Shown one piece after another: positions 47,787 through 54,566 of a DNA stretch of 64,000 bases; position 1 is the first letter of the stretch, and every line of letters begins with the position of its first letter. The notes below the pieces were generated by a model. The model saw only the letters and a list, made by a program, of their open reading frames with translations, was not told where the DNA came from and did not search any database. The DNA lies in contig JAJYNO010000009.1 of NCBI GenBank assembly GCA_021786295.1, forward strand, positions 62,001 through 126,000, read 5' to 3'. The translations under genes and the position numbers were made by a program. The DNA comes from a bacterium. Lineage in GTDB: Bacteria; Elusimicrobiota; Elusimicrobia; Elusimicrobiales; UBA9959.

Positions 47787-47814
47787 CGGCCTCCGTTCCG
47801 GGCCGCGGGCCCGC

Positions 47815-47826
47815 TTGACGCGTCAA
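47815..47826. promoter_or_regulatory. Palindromic operator-like site TTGACGCGTCAA, copy 2
   Basis: The 12-mer is identical to the one at 8123 and lies 11 bp upstream of the -35 at 47838, 28 bp after the stop of the giant gene. Confidence 0.65.
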
Positions 47827-47837
47827 GGCCCAGCCCC

Positions 47838-47865
47838 TTGACAAACGGTCCCTATCTGCTATAAT
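47838..47865 (+). promoter_or_regulatory. Strong promoter for the riboswitch-2 / PorV-like transcript
   Basis: -35 TTGACA (47838-47843), 16-bp spacer, -10 TATAAT (47860-47865) preceded by TGC. The arrangement matches the promoter at 8145 base for base in spacing. Transcription should start near 47872, about 30 bases before the aptamer. Confidence 0.9.
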
Positions 47866-47903
47866 ATTAATGCCGTAAAAGCGTAACGGTTTTGTAATTG
47901 CGT

Positions 47904-47992
47904 ATTGTTACGATAATAGCAAAGCCGGCGAAAGCCGGCGGCGCAAAGCTAAGACCCGCTAAGTGAGCGGGGGTCAGGCTGCCGAAAACGAT
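47904..47992 (+). ncRNA. GEMM-I cyclic-dinucleotide riboswitch aptamer, copy 2 (A20 / cGAMP-like type)
   Basis: P1 ATTGTT/AACGAT (47904-47909 with 47987-47992, one G-T); P2 GCCGGC/GCCGGC closed by a canonical GAAA tetraloop (47930-47933); conserved CGCAAAGC; P3 CCGCT/AGCGG (47956-47960 with 47966-47970); and 3' core GGCTGCCGAA. The G20-equivalent is A (47918), as in cGAMP-binding Geobacter aptamers. It differs from copy 1 at few positions, one of which is a compensated P3 pair. P1 ends inside an ATG (47991) and the aptamer is followed at once by hairpins at 47998-48013 and 48045-48083, the likely expression platform. Confidence 0.83.
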
Positions 47993-48041
47993 GAAAAGCA
48001 TTCTTTGTAATGCCTTTGCCCCCTTGGCTATTTGGGCCTCC

Positions 48042-49607
48042 ATGAAGCGCGCATTGCGCTTCGGCCCCGCCGTGGGGCTTTTTATTGCCCTTTTCTCGGT
48101 CCCGGCCCTGGCCCAGAGCGGCGGCCAGCCCGGGGAGTTCATGGATTACGGCGCCGGCGCCCGCGGCCTCGGCATGGGCGGGGCCTTCTTCGCGGTGGCC
48201 GACGACGCCTCCGCCTCCTACTGGAACCCGGCCGCCCTTACCCTGCTGCATCGCAAGGAGTTCAGCATGATGCAGGCCACCCTGTTCGACCAGACCACGC
48301 TGAACTTCTTCACCTTCGCCTATCCCACCACCGACAAGGGCACCTGGGCCGTCAGCATGACCCAGCTTAAGTCCGTAGGCTTCGAGAAGGTCTCGATAAC
48401 CGCGGATCCCTCCGGCGCCGACATCGTGGATATAAAGCACCTCGGCACCTTCGACAGCAGCGAGCGCGCGCTGGCCTTCTCCTGGGGCCGCGAGGTGTCG
48501 GACCAGCTCTCCTTCGGCTTCATGGCCAAGGACATCACCCGCCAGCTCGACACCTCCGCCGACTCCTTCAAGGCCCTCGACGTGACGATGCTGCAGAAGT
48601 TCTCCAGCACCTACCGCATGGCCCTGGGCGTGCAGAACGTCTTCTCGATGGTCTCCGGAGACACCGAGGACAAGCTGCCGCTGACGCTCAAGTTCGGCCA
48701 GGCCCTCTCGCTCTTCAAGGGCAGCCTGCTCTTCGGCCTGGACTTCATCAAGCCGCAGAGCGCCTCCACGCAGTGGCGCTTCGGCGGCGAGTACTGGCTG
48801 ATGTACTGGGCGGCCCTGCGCTTCGGCGTGATGGGGTCCCCGGCCATCCAGGAGGCCGACCTCGGCGTCGGCATCAAGTACAAGAGCCTCAGTTTCGACA
48901 TCTCCCAGGGCATGCACGCGCTGGGTTCCACCACCCGCTTCTCGGTCAGCATGCGCCTCGGCCAGTCCAACAAGGCCAAGCACGACAGCGAGGTCCGCGC
49001 GATAATCCGCCAGGCGCTGGAGTACTTCAAGGCCGGCTATTTCACCCGCGCGATGGACAGGCTGCGCGCCGCGATGGACGCCGACCCGGGCAACGCCGAG
49101 ATCCGCCGCATGGTGACCAGGCTCCAGGCCGCCATGGACTACGAGCCCAACGCCACCGGCAGCGAGGAGGTCCCCAGCCTGATCCGCCGCGGCATCATCG
49201 CCTACGTGGACGGCAGGGACCTGCGCTCCTCCGTCAACATCCTGCGCCAGGCCTTCAACAAGAGCCCCAATGACGACAGGCTGCTCTCGCTGCTGAACAT
49301 GGTGGAGAAGGAGGCCGGCGTGTCCGAACTGACGCGCAAGCCCGAAGGGCCCCAGATGTTCACCTACATAGACCAGCGCACCTACGACGCCCGCCAGGCC
49401 ATCTACGAGGGCAAGTACGACCAGGCCATGAAGCGCGCCCAGGACATCCTGGAGGTGGAGCCCAACAACGAGACCGCCCTCGAGATCATGGGCAGCGCTT
49501 TCTACCTGATGGACCAGAAGGACAAGGCCAAGGTGATCTGGCAGAAGGTGCTGGAGATAGACCCCAACAACGCCATGGTCAAGAACTTCCTGAAGCAGGT
49601 GCAGTAG
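48042..49607 (+). CDS. PorV/PorQ-like outer-membrane barrel with C-terminal TPRs
   Basis: A 521-residue protein. Signal peptide MKRALRFGPAVGLFIALFSVPALAQ; then the PorV/UPF0164 start (GEFMDYGAGARGLGMGGA, then ADDASASYWNPAAL) and amphipathic strands to about residue 315, as in FadL-type 14-strand barrels. From about 320 there are TPR-like helices (EYFKAGYFTRAMDRLRAAMDADPGNAEI, shortened here to its core AMDRLRAAMDADPGN, and EGKYDQAMKRAQDILEVEP). PorV proteins hand CTD-bearing cargo to the surface in type IX secretion; a TPR tail is not standard. An upstream ATG (47991) would add 17 residues, but its codons are AT-rich and it lies in aptamer P1, so 48042 is preferred. Controlled by riboswitch 2, it sits directly after the giant protein that ends in a CTD-like domain. 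Confidence 0.82.
   Translation: MKRALRFGPAVGLFIALFSVPALAQSGGQPGEFMDYGAGARGLGMGGAFFAVADDASASYWNPAALTLLHRKEFSMMQATLFDQTTLNFFTFAYPTTDKGTWAVSMTQLKSVGFEKVSITADPSGADIVDIKHLGTFDSSERALAFSWGREVSDQLSFGFMAKDITRQLDTSADSFKALDVTMLQKFSSTYRMALGVQNVFSMVSGDTEDKLPLTLKFGQALSLFKGSLLFGLDFIKPQSASTQWRFGGEYWLMYWAALRFGVMGSPAIQEADLGVGIKYKSLSFDISQGMHALGSTTRFSVSMRLGQSNKAKHDSEVRAIIRQALEYFKAGYFTRAMDRLRAAMDADPGNAEIRRMVTRLQAAMDYEPNATGSEEVPSLIRRGIIAYVDGRDLRSSVNILRQAFNKSPNDDRLLSLLNMVEKEAGVSELTRKPEGPQMFTYIDQRTYDARQAIYEGKYDQAMKRAQDILEVEPNNETALEIMGSAFYLMDQKDKAKVIWQKVLEIDPNNAMVKNFLKQVQ
48045..48083 (+). terminator. Two hairpins and T5 overlapping the PorV-like signal-peptide codons
   Basis: AAGCGC/GCGCTT (48045-48050 with 48056-48061, 5-base loop) is followed by GGCCCC/GGGGCT (48063-48068 with 48074-48079) and TTTTT (48079-48083). 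It has the form of an intrinsic terminator placed 53 bases after the riboswitch, but it lies within the first codons of the gene. Given the GC-rich coding sequence it could be fortuitous. Confidence 0.45.
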
Positions 49608-49662
49608 GGCGGTCGCAGTCCGGCCCGGCCTGCGGCCTCGGGCGGTATGGAAATAAAAATGT

Positions 49663-49700
49663 ACGTTTCTGAAACGTTTTGGTAATAAGCTATATATAAA
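49663..49700 (+). promoter_or_regulatory. Palindrome and AT-rich -10 region upstream of the FliG-like chimera
   Basis: A perfect 15-base palindrome ACGTTTC-T-GAAACGT (49663-49677) lies 14 bp before overlapping -10 candidates TATATA (49691) and TATAAA (49695). No good -35 is visible; the palindrome sits where the -35 should be, which suits an operator or activator site. Confidence 0.5.
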
Positions 49701-49710
49701 ATAAATACGT

Positions 49711-51678
49711 ATGAGGAAGCTGCTCCTGGCGCTTTTGCTCGCGCTGCCGGCACTGCCGGTCTTTTCCTCCGCCCAGGCGGACACGTCCGGGACCGCGTCC
49801 TCGGCCGACACTAACGCGGTCGACGTCTCGCTGATGGAAAAGCAGGATTCCATGCGGCGCGAGATAGAGACCAAGATAAAGAGGGACATCCTGGACCCTA
49901 TCCTGGGCCGGGACCGCTCCTTCGTCTTCGCGGACGTCGGGCTGGAAGTGGTGGCCAAGAGGGCCGACCAGAGCAAGCAGGCCTTCGGCGCGATGCAGCA
50001 GTACAAGGAGAAGGGCGCGGGGGACCAGAACGGAGGCTCCACCGACTTCATCCTGCCCGGCATCCCCAAGCCCAAGTCGGTCCTGGGCGGCGACAACAAG
50101 CGCCCGGCCGTAGCGCAGGGCCAGCAGGCGCAGCAGTCCAAGGGGGCGCAGGAGATCCGCTACGGGATGGACGACGACATCACCCGCCTGCTGGTCACCG
50201 TCATCTACGACGATACGCTGCCCCAGACCGCCATCAACCTGGCCAAGGAGCGCATAAACGATTTCCTGGTGCCCTACAAGATCCACGGCAAGGACGACCC
50301 GACCGTGACCTTCAAGCCGACCAAGTTCAAGGCGGCCAACCCGATGGACGACCTGAAGCGCCCTTCGGTCTACCTGCCGCTGCTCTACGCGCTGCTCTTC
50401 CTGCTGCTGCTGCTCTTCCTGTTCGGACCGCTGTGGGGCTTCTTCCGCAAGTACATCAAGGCGCTGATGGCCAAGCCGGGGGCCGAGGTCAACATAGAGG
50501 ACAAGCGCGAGGAGGGCGGCGGCGAAGGCGAGGGGGAGGGGAAGGAGGAGACCGAGGGCCACCAGGCCATAGACATGACCTACGGAGCCAAGGCCGAGGA
50601 AGAAGAGGACGAGTCTATGAAGAAATTCGAGCCATTCACCTACCTGACCGAGGAGAACCTCAAGCGCCTCATCTACCTGTTCCTGCTGCGCAAGGAGGAC
50701 CCGTGGGTGATAGCCGTGGTGCTCAGCTACATGCGCCCGGACCTGTCCCGCCAGGCCCTCTCGATGCTGCCGGTGGAGATGCAGTCCAAGATAGCTCTGG
50801 AGGCGCTGACCGTGCGCCAGGCCACGCGCGAACAGATAGAGGCGATAGACAAGGACATCCGCGAGAGCGTGGACTTCGTGATGGGCGGCATCGAGCGCAT
50901 GATCAAGATGCTCGAGGACGCCGATCCGGCCATCAAGCGCAACATCCTGGAGTACCTGAAGACGCAGAAGCCGGACATCTACGAGAAGATCAAGAAGGCC
51001 ATCCTGATGTTCGAGGACCTGCCCAATTACTCCGACAAGGACCTGCAGACCATAATCCGCAGCGTCGGCAACGAGGACATAGCCAGGTCCCTCGCCAAGG
51101 CGGACCCCGCCATCGTCGACAAGTTCTTCAAGAACATGTCCCAGGGCGCCGTCAGCGCCATCAAGGAGATCATGGAGTACTCCGGCGAGGTCACGCTGGC
51201 CCAGCAGGACGAGGCCCAGGCCAAGATCCTGGACGCCGTCAAGAAACTGGAGGCGGAGGGCCGGATCAGTCCGCGCGAGGGCAATTCCCAGGAGGTCTAC
51301 ATCATAGACGGGGCGGAGATGTCCTCTGAGGACGAGCGCCGCAGGAAGTTCGAGAGCCTGGGCGCCCGCAAGACCGGGGACGCCGCGCCGGAGGCCGCGG
51401 GCCCGGCCCCGGAGCAGGCGGAGCAGGCCTCCCAGTACGCCGCGGCCGGCATAAACATGTACAGCCAGGGCCAGGTGCAGGAGAGCCTTCAGTACCTGGA
51501 GTACGCGGCCTCGCTGAACCCCGCCGACGCGCAGACCTGGCAGTACCTGGGCGCGGCCTATTACGGGCTGCAGAGGATAGACGACGCGGTGGCGGCCTAC
51601 GAGAAGTACGCGGCTCTCTCCGGCGATCCCGCCGCGGCCGAATGGCTCGCCAGTTTCAAGGCCAGCGTCGGCCGCTAG
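49711..51678 (+). CDS. Membrane-anchored FliG-like rotor protein with TPR tail
   Basis: A 655-residue chimera. Signal peptide (1-22); an extracytoplasmic domain of unknown family (about 23-218, including RYGMDDDITRLLVTVIYDD); one transmembrane helix (about 220-243); an acidic linker (about 255-305); a FliG middle plus C-terminal domain (about 311-520); and a TPR pair (about 571-645). The FliG part is clear: DPAIKRNILEYLKTQKPDI, IKKAILMFEDL, DLQTIIRSVGNEDIARSL and FFKNMSQGA match FliG position by position. FliG normally is a soluble protein bound to the FliF ring; here the anchor is built in, so the FliG domain faces the cytoplasm where MotA would contact it. With flbD, motA and motB downstream and no other flagellar gene, it looks like the rotor of a non-flagellar motor. 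Confidence 0.85.
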   Translation: MRKLLLALLLALPALPVFSSAQADTSGTASSADTNAVDVSLMEKQDSMRREIETKIKRDILDPILGRDRSFVFADVGLEVVAKRADQSKQAFGAMQQYKEKGAGDQNGGSTDFILPGIPKPKSVLGGDNKRPAVAQGQQAQQSKGAQEIRYGMDDDITRLLVTVIYDDTLPQTAINLAKERINDFLVPYKIHGKDDPTVTFKPTKFKAANPMDDLKRPSVYLPLLYALLFLLLLLFLFGPLWGFFRKYIKALMAKPGAEVNIEDKREEGGGEGEGEGKEETEGHQAIDMTYGAKAEEEEDESMKKFEPFTYLTEENLKRLIYLFLLRKEDPWVIAVVLSYMRPDLSRQALSMLPVEMQSKIALEALTVRQATREQIEAIDKDIRESVDFVMGGIERMIKMLEDADPAIKRNILEYLKTQKPDIYEKIKKAILMFEDLPNYSDKDLQTIIRSVGNEDIARSLAKADPAIVDKFFKNMSQGAVSAIKEIMEYSGEVTLAQQDEAQAKILDAVKKLEAEGRISPREGNSQEVYIIDGAEMSSEDERRRKFESLGARKTGDAAPEAAGPAPEQAEQASQYAAAGINMYSQGQVQESLQYLEYAASLNPADAQTWQYLGAAYYGLQRIDDAVAAYEKYAALSGDPAAAEWLASFKASVGR

Positions 51679-51750
51679 CGGGCTGCCGGTCATTAAGGGA
51701 GCTATTTAACTTGTTAATAAGTTTGTAACCAAAAAGAAACCGGCGTTTTT

Positions 51751-51756
51751 TAGAAT
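51751..51756 (+). promoter_or_regulatory. Possible -10 box (TAGAAT) before the coiled-coil gene
   Basis: TAGAAT lies 7 bases before the in-frame GTG at 51764 and 34 before ATG 51791. The nearest -35-like TTGTAA (51723-51728) is 22 bp away, too far for an ordinary promoter. Confidence 0.3.
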
Positions 51757-51790
51757 ATTCCAAGTGATACCGGCATTGGGCGCGTTATTT

Positions 51791-54250
51791 ATGGACGACA
51801 AGGACAACAAGCTGCCAAAGCCTCCTGGCCTGCCCCCGCTTCCCCCGGGGGCCATGAAGCCCGGGCTTCCGCCGCTCCCTCCCGGCGGGGCGCCTTCCCT
51901 GCCGTCCATGCCCCAGATGCCGCAGATGCCCCGCCCGCCGCAGGCCGCTTTCCCCGGCCTGCCGCAGGGCGGCTTCCAGCAGCCGGCAGCCCCGCAGCCG
52001 CCCCAGAAGGACGACGCGGAGGCCCGCCGCCTGCAGGAAGAGAAGGACAAGCTCGAGAAGAAGATCAACGACATGGAGAAGCTCCTGTCGGCCGAGAAGG
52101 AGAAGGCCCTGCTGGCCACGCTGAAGAACCAGCAGGACGAGGCCCTCTCTTCCCGCGTCGAGTCCTCGCTGAAGGACATCCAGGAGAAGATGCGCCGCGA
52201 CCGCCGCGACCACGAGGTCGAGGAGGAGCGGCTCACCCTCAAGGGAAAGATCAAGGAGCTCGAGACCCGTCTCGCGCAGGAGCGCGAGACCTGGATGCAG
52301 ACGCTGCAGAAGCAGATGTCCGAGCGCGAGGTCCAGGGCAAGGACGTCGAGAGCCATTTCATCTACCGCCTCCAGGAGATGGAGCGCCGCTGGCTGGACG
52401 AGAAGGCCCAGTGGCAGAAGGAGATCACCTCCCGCGAGGAGACCATCCGCTCGCTGAAGTCCGCCGCCGAGAGGCTGCGCGATGTGGAGGACGAGTACCG
52501 CAAGATCTCGCTCGAGAAGAGCATGTCGGACCGCGAGGCGGCCAAACTGCGCGACGACCTGGCCCGCGCCGACCGCGAGAAGGCCGCGATAGAGGCCTAT
52601 ATAAAGATGATCCCCGAGAAGGAACGGGAGATCGCCGAGATAAAGTCCGAGAACGCCTCCCTGAAGGCCCGCGAGGAGACCTCCCGCCTGGAGGCCAGGC
52701 ACGCGGCCGAGAAGCACGCCGCCGAGGCGGAGAAGCTGCAGGGCGAGATAGGCCGTCTTCAGTCTGAGATCGGCTCCATTTCTGACCGCAAGAACGCGGA
52801 GATGAACGAGGCGCTGCGCAAGCAGGCCGAGGGCTACGACTCCCAGCTGCAGGAGAAGGAAAAGGCCCTGGCCGACGTGTCGGGCGAGAAGGTCCGCGCG
52901 CTTTCCGAGCTGATGAAGCTGAAGGGCTTCGTCTCCCGCGTGCAGGCCATCAACGCCGTGCTGGAGAAGGAGCGCTCCCAGCTGAAGCTGGAGAAGATGC
53001 AGCTGGCCCAGACCATGGCCGGGCAGGTGGAGGAGATACAGAAGCTCAGGCAGGAGATCTCCGGCCTGAACGCGGTACACCAGCAGGAGCTGGAGTCCCG
53101 GGCCGCCGCCGCCAAAGCGGAGATAGACAGGATCAAGAACGGCTACGGCGCCGAGCTGGCCCGTAAGCACGCCGAAGAGATGGCCGAGGCCGTCCGCGCG
53201 CACCAGGAGGAGCTGGCCCGCCTGGCCGCCGCGCACCAGGAGGAGGTCGTCCGGCTCACCTCGCGCGGGCGCGAGGAGGCCGAAAAAGCCTCCGCCGCTC
53301 ATCAGGACGAGGTCTCCAGGCTGGTCTCGCAGCACCAGGAAGAGCTCGCCCGGCAGGCCGCCGCCCGCCAGGAAGAGGTCTCCAAGCTGGTTTCCTCCCA
53401 TCAGGAGGAGATGAACAGGATGTCCTCGGAGCGCCAGGCCGAGCTGGCCAAGATCGCCGCCGAGAGGCAGGCGGATTTCGACGCCAGCGTCTCCAAGATG
53501 CGCATGAAGTACGAGGCGGCCTCCGAGCAGGAGAAGGCAGCGCTGAAGCAGCAGCTGGAGGCGGTCTACTCCGCCGAGCTGCAGAAGAACCGCGCCGCCC
53601 TCGAGGCCGCGTCCGAGGCGGCCGCCCGCCTGGAAGCGGAGAACCGCAGGCTTTCAGCCGAGGCCGCCGCGTCCGGAAAGGGCCTGGCCTCCCGGGAGAG
53701 GGAATACGAGGAGAGGCTGGCCCGCGCGGCCGCCGAGCTGCGCCGCCGCGACGAGCTGGCCGCCGCCTCCGCCGCCAGGGAGTCCGAGGCCGCCGCCAGG
53801 GCCGCCGAGGCCGCGAAGTCCGCCTACGCGGCGGAGACCGAGCGCCAGAAACTTTCCGCGGAGTACGCCGCGCTGCGCGAGCGATACGCCGCGCTGGAGG
53901 CGCGCCAGAGCTCGTTCGAGGCGGAGGCCTCCAGGCAGTCGGAGAATTACAGGGCCCAGGCCGAGGCTCTCAGGCTGGAGAGCGAGAACCGCTCCAAGTT
54001 CGAGTCGGAACTGCTTTTCCTGAAGCAGAAGCTGCAGCAGATGGAGCTGCAGGCCCAGGAGACCGCCGCCCAGCTGGAGACCGAGGCTTCCAACGCCCAG
54101 GCCGCCCAGGCCGCCGCCGCGGACCAGGCCGCGTCCTACGACGCCCGCATAGCGGAGCTCGCGGCCGGGCTGGAGCGCTACAAGACGATGGAGGGCTCCT
54201 TCGCCGAAAGGATGAAGTGGGCGCTGAAAGGCAAGGGCAAGGCGGAGTGA
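51791..54250 (+). CDS. Large coiled-coil protein with Pro-rich N-terminus
   Basis: An 819-residue cytoplasmic protein with no signal peptide or membrane segment. Residues 1-75 are proline-rich (LPPLPPG and MPQMPQMP repeats), and about 80-815 are nearly continuous heptad coiled coil rich in Glu, Lys, Arg, Gln and Ala. This includes a stretch of degenerate HQEEL/RQEEV repeats (about 470-560) and an Ala-rich end. No enzyme motif is present. It lies between the FliG-like and flbD/motAB genes. Gliding and polarity systems (for example AglZ in Myxococcus) use large coiled-coil scaffolds, so a structural role beside the motor is a reasonable guess and no more. ATG 51791 is chosen over GTG 51764 because the latter adds only nine residues; neither has a clear ribosome-binding site. 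Confidence 0.8.
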   Translation: MDDKDNKLPKPPGLPPLPPGAMKPGLPPLPPGGAPSLPSMPQMPQMPRPPQAAFPGLPQGGFQQPAAPQPPQKDDAEARRLQEEKDKLEKKINDMEKLLSAEKEKALLATLKNQQDEALSSRVESSLKDIQEKMRRDRRDHEVEEERLTLKGKIKELETRLAQERETWMQTLQKQMSEREVQGKDVESHFIYRLQEMERRWLDEKAQWQKEITSREETIRSLKSAAERLRDVEDEYRKISLEKSMSDREAAKLRDDLARADREKAAIEAYIKMIPEKEREIAEIKSENASLKAREETSRLEARHAAEKHAAEAEKLQGEIGRLQSEIGSISDRKNAEMNEALRKQAEGYDSQLQEKEKALADVSGEKVRALSELMKLKGFVSRVQAINAVLEKERSQLKLEKMQLAQTMAGQVEEIQKLRQEISGLNAVHQQELESRAAAAKAEIDRIKNGYGAELARKHAEEMAEAVRAHQEELARLAAAHQEEVVRLTSRGREEAEKASAAHQDEVSRLVSQHQEELARQAAARQEEVSKLVSSHQEEMNRMSSERQAELAKIAAERQADFDASVSKMRMKYEAASEQEKAALKQQLEAVYSAELQKNRAALEAASEAAARLEAENRRLSAEAAASGKGLASREREYEERLARAAAELRRRDELAAASAARESEAAARAAEAAKSAYAAETERQKLSAEYAALRERYAALEARQSSFEAEASRQSENYRAQAEALRLESENRSKFESELLFLKQKLQQMELQAQETAAQLETEASNAQAAQAAAADQAASYDARIAELAAGLERYKTMEGSFAERMKWALKGKGKAE

Positions 54251-54268
54251 GCCTGCCCGCGGCGCGCG

Positions 54269-54310
54269 ATGCGGCGGGGGGACCTGTGTTCCGCCGCCGC
54301 ATTTCATTTT
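54269..54310 (+). terminator. Intrinsic terminator after the coiled-coil gene
   Basis: Stem ATGCGGCGG/CCGCCGCAT (54269-54277 with 54294-54302), 16-base loop, then TTCATTTT. It separates the coiled-coil gene from flbD-motA-motB, which may then need its own start signal. Confidence 0.75.
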
Positions 54311-54313
54311 AAG

Positions 54314-54319
54314 TATAAT
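54314..54319 (+). promoter_or_regulatory. -10 box (TATAAT) just before flbD
   Basis: A perfect TATAAT 7 bases before the flbD ATG, right after the terminator. No -35 is visible. If used, transcription would begin at or next to the start codon and give a leaderless mRNA. Confidence 0.4.
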
Positions 54320-54326
54320 TATTGGG

Positions 54327-54551
54327 ATGATAAAGCTTCAGAAGCTCAACGGGGCGCTCGTGGTGGTCAACGCCGAGCTCATAGAGAGCGTGGAGTCCGC
54401 CCCGGATACCGTGATAAACCTGGCCACGGGCAACCGGTTCCTCGTGAAGGACCCTGTCGACGCCGTCATAGCCAAGGTGGTGGAGTACAAGAAGCAGGTC
54501 TATTCCGAGCGGAAGGTCATAAACCCGCTGGAGGGCTTCGAAAAAAAGTAA
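54327..54551 (+). CDS. flbD: FlbD-family flagellar-type protein
   Basis: A 74-residue protein matching the FlbD family along its length: MIKLQKLNG, NAELIESVE, PDTVINLATGNRFLVK and VIAKVVEYKKQV. FlbD is a small protein of unclear role whose gene commonly precedes motA-motB in flagellated bacteria, the order seen here (15 bp before motA). No Shine-Dalgarno precedes the ATG. Its presence makes it much more likely that the downstream MotA/MotB pair derives from a true flagellar cluster and not from ExbB/TolQ-type relatives. Confidence 0.88.
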   Translation: MIKLQKLNGALVVVNAELIESVESAPDTVINLATGNRFLVKDPVDAVIAKVVEYKKQVYSERKVINPLEGFEKK

Positions 54552-54566
54552 GGGGTCCCCGGTCTT

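Noticed and set aside
9300..47783. Very long minus-strand open frames opposite the giant gene (up to about 2,290 codons, for example 26280-33152, 19311-24986, 14415-18125)
   Set aside because: They have no start signals, are rich in Gly/Val/Arg/His as expected for the reverse of GC-rich Gly/Ser/Thr/Tyr codons, and carry no domain. They are antisense shadows of codon bias.
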